From: Acidobacteriota bacterium
GTDB taxonomy: Bacteria; Acidobacteriota; UBA6911; JACQTF01
DNA: 41,953 nucleotides
Direction: 5' to 3'
Assembly (NCBI GenBank): GCA_016210925.1
Contig: JACQTF010000212.1
Coordinates: forward strand, 1 to 41,953
Shown: one piece after another, positions 34,802 to 41,953 of the stretch
Layout: every line of letters begins with the position of its first letter
Position numbering within the stretch: the first letter of the stretch is position 1
Notes under the pieces: generated by a model
The model's database searches: none
Told to the model about the DNA's origin: nothing
What the model saw: the letters and a program-made list of their open reading frames with translations, nothing else
Program-made: the position numbers and the translations under genes

Positions 34802-35530
34802 ATGCTTGTTGCCTGGGTGGTTTTGTTGGTGTTGGCTTTGGGGGTTGGGCCGGTGCGGGCTGCGGGAGGAGTGCTGGAAGGAGTTCAATGGCAGCGGGAT
34901 CAATGGCTCCACCACGCGGGAACGCTGGAGGAGACCAAGGAAATCTACGACAAAACGGGAAAGCTCCTGAAGCGGGACACCTTTGTCGCCCAGGTTACCT
35001 ACGGCTTGAGCCACACATCTCCCACGTTTCTCGTACAGGTCAAGACGCCGGTGGGGAAAAGGATCAACCGGTCGAACCTGTACGAGGTGCGTGGCTTTGC
35101 CACCGTTTTTTCGGGTCTGGCGGAGCGGGAGTACCAGGTGGAGCAACTGTCCGAGGACACGTTCCGTGTGACCCCGCCTGAGTGGAAGGTGCCGAGCAAT
35201 GGTCTGGATGGATTTGAGGGAGTGGTTCGAGTCAATGAGGGCCAGGTCGAAACCATGCACGGGCTCCTGAAACACACCAAGTATCGCAACCTATTCTCAG
35301 CCCAATTCGTTCCCGTGAACGGGCAAAATGGGGTCGTGTACCTTCCCTCCCGTGTCGAGGTCCAGGCCCGAATCGGCAGTTGGGGCAGGGAGAGGCAAGC
35401 AAAGCTCATTCTCGTTTTCAAGGATTGGCTGGATCTCCGGAACCTTCCTCGCGAGGTGGAGGGTCCCGGCACGGCTGATTCCGTCTCCCCCGTTTCGTTG
35501 GTGAAAGCCCGGCGACGAGGAGGACGTTAG
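34802..35530 (+). CDS. Secreted protein of unknown function
   Basis: The 242-residue protein has a clear signal peptide (MLVAWVVLLVLALGVGPVRA, residues 1-20) and a strong AGGAGG site before the ATG. The mature part alternates short beta-like segments (FVAQVTYGLS, YEVRGFATVF, FRVTPPEWKV, YLPSRVEVQARIGSW, LILVFKDW). This is vaguely like the LolA/LolB-type half-barrels of periplasmic lipoprotein-handling proteins, but I cannot assign a family. There is no lipobox Cys. The C-terminus is basic. It is convergent with the oxidoreductase operon and has no same-strand neighbour. Confidence 0.7.
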   Translation: MLVAWVVLLVLALGVGPVRAAGGVLEGVQWQRDQWLHHAGTLEETKEIYDKTGKLLKRDTFVAQVTYGLSHTSPTFLVQVKTPVGKRINRSNLYEVRGFATVFSGLAEREYQVEQLSEDTFRVTPPEWKVPSNGLDGFEGVVRVNEGQVETMHGLLKHTKYRNLFSAQFVPVNGQNGVVYLPSRVEVQARIGSWGRERQAKLILVFKDWLDLRNLPREVEGPGTADSVSPVSLVKARRRGGR

Positions 35531-35581
35531 CGCATCCGCCGCTCCAGCATGGGATCACCACGTGGGTTTTGAGAGAGACCC

Positions 35582-37270
35582 TCAGCGCAGCCCGGTGAGC
35601 TCCCGCAGCATACGCCAGTTCCGAAGTCGATCCTCTTGCGCCCGCAGGAGCATCTCCGACGGGTTCCCCTCGTCGTCGAACTGCTTGGCAAACCTGCCCT
35701 CGGTGCGGGCAAAATCGATGAAGTCGAAGGGCTTGTCGGTCTTGGGCGGCGTCCACCAGTCCTCCTTCGGCGCCGGATTGCCGATCAGGCTCAATCGTTC
35801 GCGGATCGCTTGCCCCTTTTGCGGATTGTAGATCAACAGCGGAAACGCCCGGGATTCCACCGCCAGCTTGGCGTGGTGAGCGGACATGTTGTCGGCCACG
35901 CCATGTTCCGGCTGGCAGGTGCTGTACACGTTGACCACGGCCGGGCCGGGATACTCGTTGGCCTCCATGACGGCCTTGTAAAAGTGGTTGATGTGGGCTG
36001 GCGTCGTCTGAGCCACATAGACGTCGGGGTGCATGAGACAGATGCGCGCCAACTCTTTTCGCTGTTCCCGTTTCCCTTTGATCGTCCTGCCGACGGCTGC
36101 CATCTTGGCGTCCTGCCCGAGGAAGGAGGCCGTGGATGCCTGGCCGCCGGTGTTGGAATAGACCTGCGTATCCAGCACGAGAACGTTGATGTCCATCCCA
36201 CTGGCCAGCAGCCGGCTCAGGCTCTGGAACCCGATATCGTACATGGCGCCGTCACCGCCGATGACCCACAGCTTCTTATCGCTCCACCCTTTCTGGTCCC
36301 AGCGGGCGCGGATTCCCATGGCATCCGCCGGGCCGTTCTCAAATAACGAATTGGTCCACGGCACGAGGAAGGGATTGTAAGGGTAGGTGGAGCCATAGAC
36401 CGTGTTGCACCCCGTGGCTGCCACGATCCCGATGCTTTCCGGCCCGTAGACGAAGCCGGTGGCCGCCAGCATCATGCGGATCGCGGTTGCTTCACCGCAT
36501 CCCATGCAGGAGCCGGCCCCTCCCACGTACAGCAGCGACGACGCCTCGGCGAGCATGAAGTCGGCCAGCGCCCGCTCGTTGATGTACTCCTTGGGTGTGG
36601 GCCCGATCCGGCGGAAAAAATTGAACGCCTGGCGATAGCGCGGCAGCGTCCCTTCATCCTTCTTGACCATCTTGAGGGCGTGATAGCCCAACTCGTCACA
36701 GACCTGAACACACTCCGCGCAGCCTTTACACTTGGTGGGATCGATGAAGATGCCGAACAACGCGCCCTCCTGCCCCTGCTTCTCCGGCACGTCGCCATAC
36801 TTGCGGGTCCTCGCCCAGTGGGAGCGCACCCAGGCCCGCTCCTCCGGGTCTTCGATCTCGGTCAGAGCTTGTTCCACACGGGAGGCCGGGATCGCCTTGC
36901 CCAGGATGGCGGTGTCCGGACACTCGGTGACGCAGGTCATGCAGCCCACGCATTTCTCCCGAACGAACTCCGGGATCTCGGGGGCAATGTAACTGAAGTC
37001 GCGCAGCGCGCCTGTGCCGGGAGGAATCAGGCTGCGGGCAATCCCCAGGTCGGCCGGCAGCTCCACCGAACCGGTGCCCTCCTGATGGGTGCCAATGACT
37101 CGCCGGTTGAAGTCGTCCACGTAGGCGTCCAGATCGAGCTCCAACAGGTGAGCGTCCAGGAAAGCTGTCTCGTGGGTTTCCTTCGCCTCGCCGGGCTGCT
37201 TGATGCCCAAGTCTGTCAGCTCGCGAACGGCAGACTCCAACGGACTCAGCATTTCATCGCGCTCGGTCAT
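35582..37270 (-). CDS. Pyruvate:ferredoxin/flavodoxin oxidoreductase, delta-beta part (split NifJ-like)
   Basis: The 562-residue protein corresponds to the C-terminal half of a single-chain PFOR. Residues about 95-200 hold two 4Fe-4S clusters: Cys107, 110, 113, 117 and Cys181, 184, 187, 191. The TPP domain has Cys255 and Cys258 (SCMGCGE), Cys288 (ATGCNT) and a further Cys in STCQPEHG for the proximal cluster. The TPP-Mg motif is GDGAMYDIG (339-347). It would oxidatively decarboxylate pyruvate (or another 2-oxoacid) to acetyl-CoA together with the alpha-gamma part encoded upstream. The ATG follows GGAGG and lies 12 bases after the CBS gene. Confidence 0.92.
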   Translation of the reverse strand: MTERDEMLSPLESAVRELTDLGIKQPGEAKETHETAFLDAHLLELDLDAYVDDFNRRVIGTHQEGTGSVELPADLGIARSLIPPGTGALRDFSYIAPEIPEFVREKCVGCMTCVTECPDTAILGKAIPASRVEQALTEIEDPEERAWVRSHWARTRKYGDVPEKQGQEGALFGIFIDPTKCKGCAECVQVCDELGYHALKMVKKDEGTLPRYRQAFNFFRRIGPTPKEYINERALADFMLAEASSLLYVGGAGSCMGCGEATAIRMMLAATGFVYGPESIGIVAATGCNTVYGSTYPYNPFLVPWTNSLFENGPADAMGIRARWDQKGWSDKKLWVIGGDGAMYDIGFQSLSRLLASGMDINVLVLDTQVYSNTGGQASTASFLGQDAKMAAVGRTIKGKREQRKELARICLMHPDVYVAQTTPAHINHFYKAVMEANEYPGPAVVNVYSTCQPEHGVADNMSAHHAKLAVESRAFPLLIYNPQKGQAIRERLSLIGNPAPKEDWWTPPKTDKPFDFIDFARTEGRFAKQFDDEGNPSEMLLRAQEDRLRNWRMLRELTGLR

Positions 37271-37282
37271 GGTACACCTCCC

Positions 37283-37720
37283 TCACGCTTTTCCTTCGGT
37301 GACGTGCCTGGCCAGATCGGTCACGGATAGAATCCCCAACGGTCGCACCTGGTTGTCCTCCTGCTCCACCACCACCAGGCGGTGAATCCGCCTCTCCCGA
37401 AGCATGCGAACGGCCTCGCTGATGGGGGTGTCCGGAGTCACGCTGATGACCGGCCGGCTCATGAGGTGCTCGGCCGTCATCCCCCGCCAATGTTTCAAGT
37501 ACGGTTGGACGAAGCGGGCGTTGACCAGGTCCGTGCGCGAGATCACGCCCACCGCCTCGCCCGCCTCGTTGACGACCACCAGGGCGCTGACATCCTTGGA
37601 ATCCATGGTTTGAGCCACTTCCTTCACCGAGGTGTCCGGACGACAACTGATGACACCCCGATGCATCCAATCGCGTACCGTTTTCTCACCCATGTGATCG
37701 CTCTTCAACGTCCGGCTCAT
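37283..37720 (-). CDS. CBS-domain pair protein within the PFOR operon
   Basis: This 145-residue protein has two CBS motifs: about 18-70 (MHRGVISCRPDTSVKEVAQT to ISRTDLV) and about 82-140 (MSRPVISVTPDTPISEAVRM to LSVTDLA). CBS pairs usually bind AMP, ATP or SAM and act as energy or redox sensors. Its ATG overlaps the stop of the PFOR alpha-gamma gene by four bases, and the beta gene follows 12 bases later, so all three are co-translated. A regulatory role on PFOR is inferred from this position. Confidence 0.88.
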   Translation of the reverse strand: MSRTLKSDHMGEKTVRDWMHRGVISCRPDTSVKEVAQTMDSKDVSALVVVNEAGEAVGVISRTDLVNARFVQPYLKHWRGMTAEHLMSRPVISVTPDTPISEAVRMLRERRIHRLVVVEQEDNQVRPLGILSVTDLARHVTEGKA

Positions 37721-39693
37721 CGAGGCTGAGCTGCTTCTGCCGCAGCCTCCATCACGTCACGGGCCACCTCAAAGACCTCTTGATTCCCGCGCTTCACCGC
37801 TTTGAGGTTATCATGGATCACCTGCTCGCCCCGCTTGCCAAAGAACTTGCGCAGCGACTTCTCCACGGCCGCGAAGACCTGTTCATCGCTCAGCCGGCGC
37901 TCCTGCATGAACGGAGCAACGCGCAAGAAGATACCCAGCAGCACGATGCCCTGCATCCGCTGCACCAGTTCCGGCCGGGTCGCCACCTCCTCAGCGATCT
38001 TCACCGCATCCAGCGCCAGCACCCGGATGCGCTTTCGGAGAATGATCTCTCGGGCGTAACGCGGGATGGTGGCCCACACTTCATCCGGATGGGCACTCGG
38101 GTGCTGGACGAAGATCGTGCCACCCGGGGAGAGGCCTTCCAGGGGATTCCCCAGGTGGAAAGCATCGACGTTGTTGAGAGGGATAAAATCAACATATTTC
38201 AATTCCGAATGCGCCCGGATCGGTTGCTCGGCCACGGTCAGATAATAGGTGGTCGGCAATCCTTTCTTCTCCGACCCGTACAACGGGTAGGCCTGCACCT
38301 GAAGGCCGAACAGGTCGCCGACGATGGTGGCGATGATCCTGTTGGTGGTCACCGAACCATACCCGCCCACCGAATGGCCGCGCATGGAGAAGGCGCCCGG
38401 CGGTCGAACGTCGGGGTCTCGATCCGAGAGGAGCGCCTGATGGTGTTTGACCCCCAGGACAAAGTAGCGCTGCTCCTTTTTCTCCCGCAGGTGGGACAGC
38501 GCTGCCACGAAATCTCCGGGGCGAATGTCCCGGCTGCCAAGGCCGGCGGAGCCGGAATAGATAAGGGGGGCTCGCTCGATATGCGGATAACCGGGGGCGC
38601 CCCCCAGGGCATCGGCGAATGCGGCCTTGACTTCCGCCGTCAACGGGTTCGATTGTGCCGATGGATCATCCATCCGTTCGATAATGGCGACGGCCTTGAG
38701 GTGCTTGAGCGCCTCCACGATTTGCGGTCCGGGGAATGGCCGGAAGCAGGTGACGTGCAAGGTTCCGACCTTGAGGCCCTCCCGATGGCGCAGATAATCG
38801 GCCGTGGCCGTTGCCGTTTCAACCAGGCTGCCCATACCGACGATGGCGTATTCGGCATCCTCCAGCCGGTACGGACTGACCGTCCCGTAACGGCGGCCGG
38901 TCAAATCGTAGAACCGATCCATGACTCGCTGCACAATGGTCGGCAGGCGATCGTAGAAATAGCGTTGTGCGATCTTGCCTTTCATGTAGCTGTCCTGATT
39001 TTGCACCACGCCGCTCATGATGGGGTGGGAGGGATCCATCAAGTTCCGCAGCCGGTGGTCACCGTTGGGATCGCCCACGAACTGCTTCATCAATTCGGGC
39101 TCCGGCAACCGGATGCTTTCGATAGTGTGGGTGGTCAGGAAGCCATCCTGGACATTGAAGAACGGCGTTTCCGACTCCTCGGCCGCCCGGCGGGCGATGA
39201 GCGCCAGGTCGGCTGCTTCCTGGACATTGCGAGCGAAAAGCATACCCCAGCCGCAGTCAGCCACCCCCATGACATCGTCATGGCCGGCGTGGATGTTCAG
39301 TGCCTGAGACGTGAGAGCGCGAGCGCCGATGTGAAAGACAGCCGGCAAGCGCTTGCCAGAGATCACGTACAACACTTCCTTCATGAGGATCAGCCCCTGC
39401 CCGGAGGTGAAATTGGCCACCCGCCCTCCGGCCAGCGCAAACCCTTCGCAGCTGCTGGCCGAACTGTGTTCCGACTCCAGTTCAAGGAAGGCCAGCGGCT
39501 CACCCCACAGGTTCCGCTGGCCGTTGGCGACAGCCATCTGATAGCCGCCGCCCATATTGGTGGATGGCGTGATCGGGTAGGCGCAGGCTCCCTGGCTGAT
39601 GTGAGTCTCGACCCACACGACTGCTTCAGACCCGTCGGCGGTGCTGGGAACGCCAGGAAAAGGGAAACTTTGACGACCTGCTGCTGTATCCAT
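37717..39693 (-). CDS. Pyruvate:ferredoxin/flavodoxin oxidoreductase, alpha-gamma part (split NifJ-like)
   Basis: The 658-residue protein covers the N-terminal half of a single-chain PFOR. The pyrimidine-binding domain I carries YPITPST (39-45) and the SEHSSASSCEGFALAGGRVANFTSGQG segment region. Domain II follows, then the gamma-type domain III with GHSVGGYGSVTTNR. About 100 residues at the C-terminus are helical and basic. The start ATG follows GGAAGGG; further in-frame starts up to 39744 are possible. The chain ends where single-chain enzymes continue into the ferredoxin domain, which is encoded two genes later. It is the first gene of the operon. Confidence 0.92.
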   Translation of the reverse strand: MDTAAGRQSFPFPGVPSTADGSEAVVWVETHISQGACAYPITPSTNMGGGYQMAVANGQRNLWGEPLAFLELESEHSSASSCEGFALAGGRVANFTSGQGLILMKEVLYVISGKRLPAVFHIGARALTSQALNIHAGHDDVMGVADCGWGMLFARNVQEAADLALIARRAAEESETPFFNVQDGFLTTHTIESIRLPEPELMKQFVGDPNGDHRLRNLMDPSHPIMSGVVQNQDSYMKGKIAQRYFYDRLPTIVQRVMDRFYDLTGRRYGTVSPYRLEDAEYAIVGMGSLVETATATADYLRHREGLKVGTLHVTCFRPFPGPQIVEALKHLKAVAIIERMDDPSAQSNPLTAEVKAAFADALGGAPGYPHIERAPLIYSGSAGLGSRDIRPGDFVAALSHLREKKEQRYFVLGVKHHQALLSDRDPDVRPPGAFSMRGHSVGGYGSVTTNRIIATIVGDLFGLQVQAYPLYGSEKKGLPTTYYLTVAEQPIRAHSELKYVDFIPLNNVDAFHLGNPLEGLSPGGTIFVQHPSAHPDEVWATIPRYAREIILRKRIRVLALDAVKIAEEVATRPELVQRMQGIVLLGIFLRVAPFMQERRLSDEQVFAAVEKSLRKFFGKRGEQVIHDNLKAVKRGNQEVFEVARDVMEAAAEAAQPR

Positions 39694-39828
39694 GGGCCTA
39701 TTCCCTTCCATGGGCAGCACGTCACGTGCCATCCGCCCGGACAACCGGCCCTCCAGCCGAACCGCTCAAGTTTAACCGGATTCCACGTGGACGGGTCGAT
39801 AAACAAGGTTCGCCAGCGTCGGCTTTTA

Positions 39829-39840
39829 GGTCATATGACC
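39829..39840. promoter_or_regulatory. GGTCATATGACC palindrome in a divergent intergenic region
   Basis: A perfect 12-base palindrome lies in the 281-base gap between the divergently transcribed PFOR operon and the OsmC-like gene. The position suits an operator acting on one or both promoters. I see no confident promoter boxes around it. The rest of the gap holds no gene. Confidence 0.4.
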
Positions 39841-39974
39841 CACTCTCTCTGGGGCTTTTCACGCATTTCACCCGGTATCTTGAAAACGCAACTAACCTTG
39901 GGCCAAAATGCTCAGAGCGCGTCGGCGCTGAGGGATGTGGGTCCGTCGCGCACTGGCTTATTTGGGAGTATTTG

Positions 39975-40430
39975 ATGGGCGAGCAGTCAATCATCACCAC
40001 ACTGGAACTCCAAGAGGGCTACCGGTTCCTGGCGCACTTCGACCAGAACGGGACAGCTCCGTTGCTCACAGCTCCGTTGCTCATGGATGAGCCTCTTCCC
40101 CTCGGGGAAGGGAAAGGGCCGAGCGCCGCACGGGTCCTTTCCGCTGCCCTGGGCAACTGCCTGAGTGCGAGCGCCCTGTTCTGCCTCCGCAAGGCGCGCA
40201 TCCCGGTGAACGGGATGCGGACCACCGTCGAGACCCGCCTGGCCCGGAGCCCTCAGGGCCGGCAGAGGATCGGCGGGGTCACGGTCCGCATCGCGCTGGA
40301 CGTTCCCCCTGAGGACCGGGGACGGGTCGGGCGCTGCCTGGAGCTGTTCGAGGATTTCTGCGTCGTCACCCAGAGTGTCCGTCAAGGAATCTCCGTGGAT
40401 GTCGATGTCGAAATTTCCGAGGCTCGGTGA
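39975..40430 (+). CDS. OsmC-family protein
   Basis: This 151-residue cytoplasmic protein has the OsmC signature: Cys62 in SAALGNCLSASALFCLRKARI and Cys129 in LFEDFCVVTQSVRQGI. The pair forms the peroxidatic thiol site in OsmC/Ohr peroxiredoxin-like enzymes. The first strand pair is short and the general fold complete. I chose the start MGEQSIITTL; a longer frame reads through the promoter gap. The ribosome binding site is GGGAG. It may protect the oxygen-sensitive neighbour PFOR, but that is speculation from position. The M28 peptidase follows after 21 bases. Confidence 0.8.
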   Translation: MGEQSIITTLELQEGYRFLAHFDQNGTAPLLTAPLLMDEPLPLGEGKGPSAARVLSAALGNCLSASALFCLRKARIPVNGMRTTVETRLARSPQGRQRIGGVTVRIALDVPPEDRGRVGRCLELFEDFCVVTQSVRQGISVDVDVEISEAR

Positions 40431-40451
40431 GCCAACGCCTTCGCCATTGCC

Positions 40452-41762
40452 ATGGACACCACATACGCCCTCGGGCGCATCCTGCGGTCGCCCGAGCTGT
40501 GTCGCGACCTCGAGGCGATCTGCGGGTGCGGTGGACGGTTTGCGGGCACGCAGTCCGAAGCGATGGCGAGGGCGTTCCTCGAACAGAGGCTCGGAGAGGT
40601 GGCGAGGACGGTCCGCGCACACCTCTTCACTTACTCCGGCTGGACGCGACAGAGCAGCCGCCTGCGACTCCTGAGGAGGGCGGCGCAGGACCTGGCATCG
40701 ACGAGCCTCGTGCTGTCGCCCGCCACGCCCGCCGGGGGTCTGGAGTTGGAGGTCTTGGACCTGGGACGGGGCACGGCCAGGGAGTTCAGGGCGTCGCGCG
40801 ATCGCATTCCCGGGCGGGCGGTGCTCGTGCAGCACGAGTACCCGTTCAGCGTGGCCCACATTCACCGCCGGCGCAAGTACGCCTGGGCCAGGGAGGCAGG
40901 GGCGGCCGCGTTTCTCATCGCCAACTACATCCCGGGTTGTGGCGTCGTGACCGGTTCCTCGGGGCGCGGTGAACCCGCCGACATCCCGGCGTTGGGCCTG
41001 AGCCACGAGGCGGGCGACGTGCTGCGCCGCGAGTCGGAGCAGGGAAGCGCCCGAGTGCTGCTGGAAGTGCGAGTGGCGCGCCGCAAAGCCACGGGCGCCA
41101 ACTTGATTGCCGAGATCCCCGGGAAAAGCGACGGGTGGGTCGTCCTGTGCGCTCACTACGACGGGCACGATCTGGCAGAGAGCGCCATGGACAACGCCTC
41201 AGGGCTTGCGGCGGTCCTGGAAGTATTCCGGGCAGTAGGGCCCAGCGTGCCGCAGTTCCGCCGGGGCCTCCGGGTCATCTTCTTCACCGCCGAGGAGTGG
41301 GGCCTCCTGGGCTCCCACCTTTATGTCCAGAGCCTTTCCGACGGGGAACGCCGGAGGATTGCCCTTGCCATCAACCTGGATACGGTCGTGGGAGGCGCAA
41401 GCTTGACCGCGTTGACCAGTGGCATGAGCGACGTCGGGGATTTCGTGCGCCAGGCCACGGCGACGGGCGGCGTGCCCGTCACCCTGGTGAGCCCGCTGCA
41501 GGCCAACTCCGATCACTACAACTTTTTTCTGGGCGGCATTCCATCCTTCCGCCTGGTCTCCGGCTATGAAAATCCGGCCTCGCTCACGCGATACCTGCTG
41601 ACCCCCGCGGACACCCGCGACAAGGTCGATCCAGGCGAGCTTCGCGTCGCAGCCATGGCCGCGGCGGAGCTTGTCCTGCGTGCGTGTACGTCGGCCGAGC
41701 CCATCGCAGAACACCGGCGCCCGGCGGAGGTGCAGCGGACGCTGGACGCCGCCGATCCCTGA
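40452..41762 (+). CDS. M28-family metallopeptidase (aminopeptidase-like)
   Basis: The 436-residue protein has a full di-zinc M28 site: His235 (AHYDGHD), Asp247 (MDNASG), Glu281/Glu282 (FFTAEEWGLLG), Asp310 (INLDTVVG) and His355 (SDHYNF). An inserted PA-like domain lies at about 90-205. There is no signal peptide, so the enzyme is probably cytoplasmic, unlike many M28 relatives. It lies in tandem with the OsmC gene and is convergent with an M24 peptidase gene. The substrate is probably N-terminal residues of peptides. Confidence 0.9.
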   Translation: MDTTYALGRILRSPELCRDLEAICGCGGRFAGTQSEAMARAFLEQRLGEVARTVRAHLFTYSGWTRQSSRLRLLRRAAQDLASTSLVLSPATPAGGLELEVLDLGRGTAREFRASRDRIPGRAVLVQHEYPFSVAHIHRRRKYAWAREAGAAAFLIANYIPGCGVVTGSSGRGEPADIPALGLSHEAGDVLRRESEQGSARVLLEVRVARRKATGANLIAEIPGKSDGWVVLCAHYDGHDLAESAMDNASGLAAVLEVFRAVGPSVPQFRRGLRVIFFTAEEWGLLGSHLYVQSLSDGERRRIALAINLDTVVGGASLTALTSGMSDVGDFVRQATATGGVPVTLVSPLQANSDHYNFFLGGIPSFRLVSGYENPASLTRYLLTPADTRDKVDPGELRVAAMAAAELVLRACTSAEPIAEHRRPAEVQRTLDAADP

Positions 41763-41793
41763 ACCCGACCCTAATTGCAGGGAATCGCCGCCG

Positions 41794-41953
41794 TTAGACC
41801 TCCACGACTTGAAAGGATCGATCGAGATTGCACAGGATCTCGGCGCCACGTTCGCGCAGCACCACCGTGTCCTCCACCTGCAGTCCCGGGAACCCCAGCT
41901 CGTAGTAGGGGACCTCCACTTCGAAGACCATCCCCGCCTCGAGCGGGGTAGAG
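41794..41953 (-). CDS. M24-family peptidase (Xaa-Pro aminopeptidase-like), C-terminal end only
   Basis: The right edge of the window cuts this gene. The visible 52 residues on the - strand include LEAGMVFEVEVPYYELG and GLQVEDTVVLRERGAE, ending in TAA. This is the C-terminal metal-binding part of creatinase/aminopeptidase P-type proteins, in which the Glu of VEDT and the first Glu of FEVE coordinate metal. The N-terminal part lies outside the window. Confidence 0.8.
   Translation of the reverse strand, partial: STPLEAGMVFEVEVPYYELGFPGLQVEDTVVLRERGAEILCNLDRSFQVVEV

Noticed and set aside
37780-39975. Long + strand open frame opposite the PFOR alpha-gamma gene
   Set aside because: Mirror of a high-GC gene; no domain signature and no ribosome binding site, while the - strand has complete PFOR motifs.

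Overview
The window is 42 kb of high-GC bacterial chromosome with short intergenic gaps. It most resembles an Acidobacteriota-type genome. The main reason is the 1042-residue TonB-dependent receptor with an N-terminal carboxypeptidase-regulatory domain (Oar-like), a protein type greatly expanded in that phylum. The phylum call is an inference; no rRNA is present.

Layout. (1) 0.15-5.1 kb, + strand: an aromatic amino acid operon, trpF-trpB-trpA-chorismate mutase-DAHP synthase-tyrA, with stop/start overlaps inside the trp part. (2) 5.2-12.0 kb, + strand: a catabolic set made of a luciferase-like oxidoreductase, a flavin monooxygenase/Old Yellow Enzyme fusion of the 2-aminobenzoyl-CoA (or salicylyl-CoA) monooxygenase type, an SDR, a crotonase, a RidA-like protein, a PaaK-like acyl-CoA ligase and a 68-residue protein. 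Together these suggest aerobic CoA-dependent breakdown of an aminated or hydroxylated aromatic acid. The fusion gene has lost its C-terminus exactly where a repeat element begins. (3) 12.1-18.6 kb: a beta-propeller lyase remnant, then on the - strand two secreted paralogous M29-like proteins on either side of the TonB receptor. (4) 18.8-21.4 kb, - strand: trpD and two tandem YdcF-like genes. (5) 21.5-28.9 kb, - strand: tRNA-Leu, tig, clpP, clpX, lon and rho, a protein quality-control block. (6) 29.1-31.1 kb: a PilZ-PAS-histidine kinase-receiver protein with a clear promoter, an operator-like palindrome over the -10 box and a hairpin that presents the ribosome binding site. (7) 31.1-34.5 kb, - strand: an EamA transporter, an AbiE-type (type IV) toxin-antitoxin pair with a palindrome inside its promoter, then tRNA-Lys and tRNA-Arg. 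(8) 34.8-39.7 kb: a secreted protein of unknown function, then a pyruvate:ferredoxin/flavodoxin oxidoreductase split into two genes with a CBS-domain gene between them in the same operon. (9) 39.9-41.95 kb: an OsmC-like protein, an M28 metallopeptidase and the end of an M24 peptidase.

Two families of short degenerate intergenic repeats recur. One is built on AACCTGAAACC, the other on TCAGC/GCTGA. They abut start or stop codons at 4.2, 8.2 and 21.4 kb, and both occur together at 21.4 kb. The least explained systems are the M29-like/TonB receptor sandwich, the split PFOR with its CBS gene, and the AbiE-like antitoxin whose N-terminus looks like a PD-(D/E)XK nuclease.
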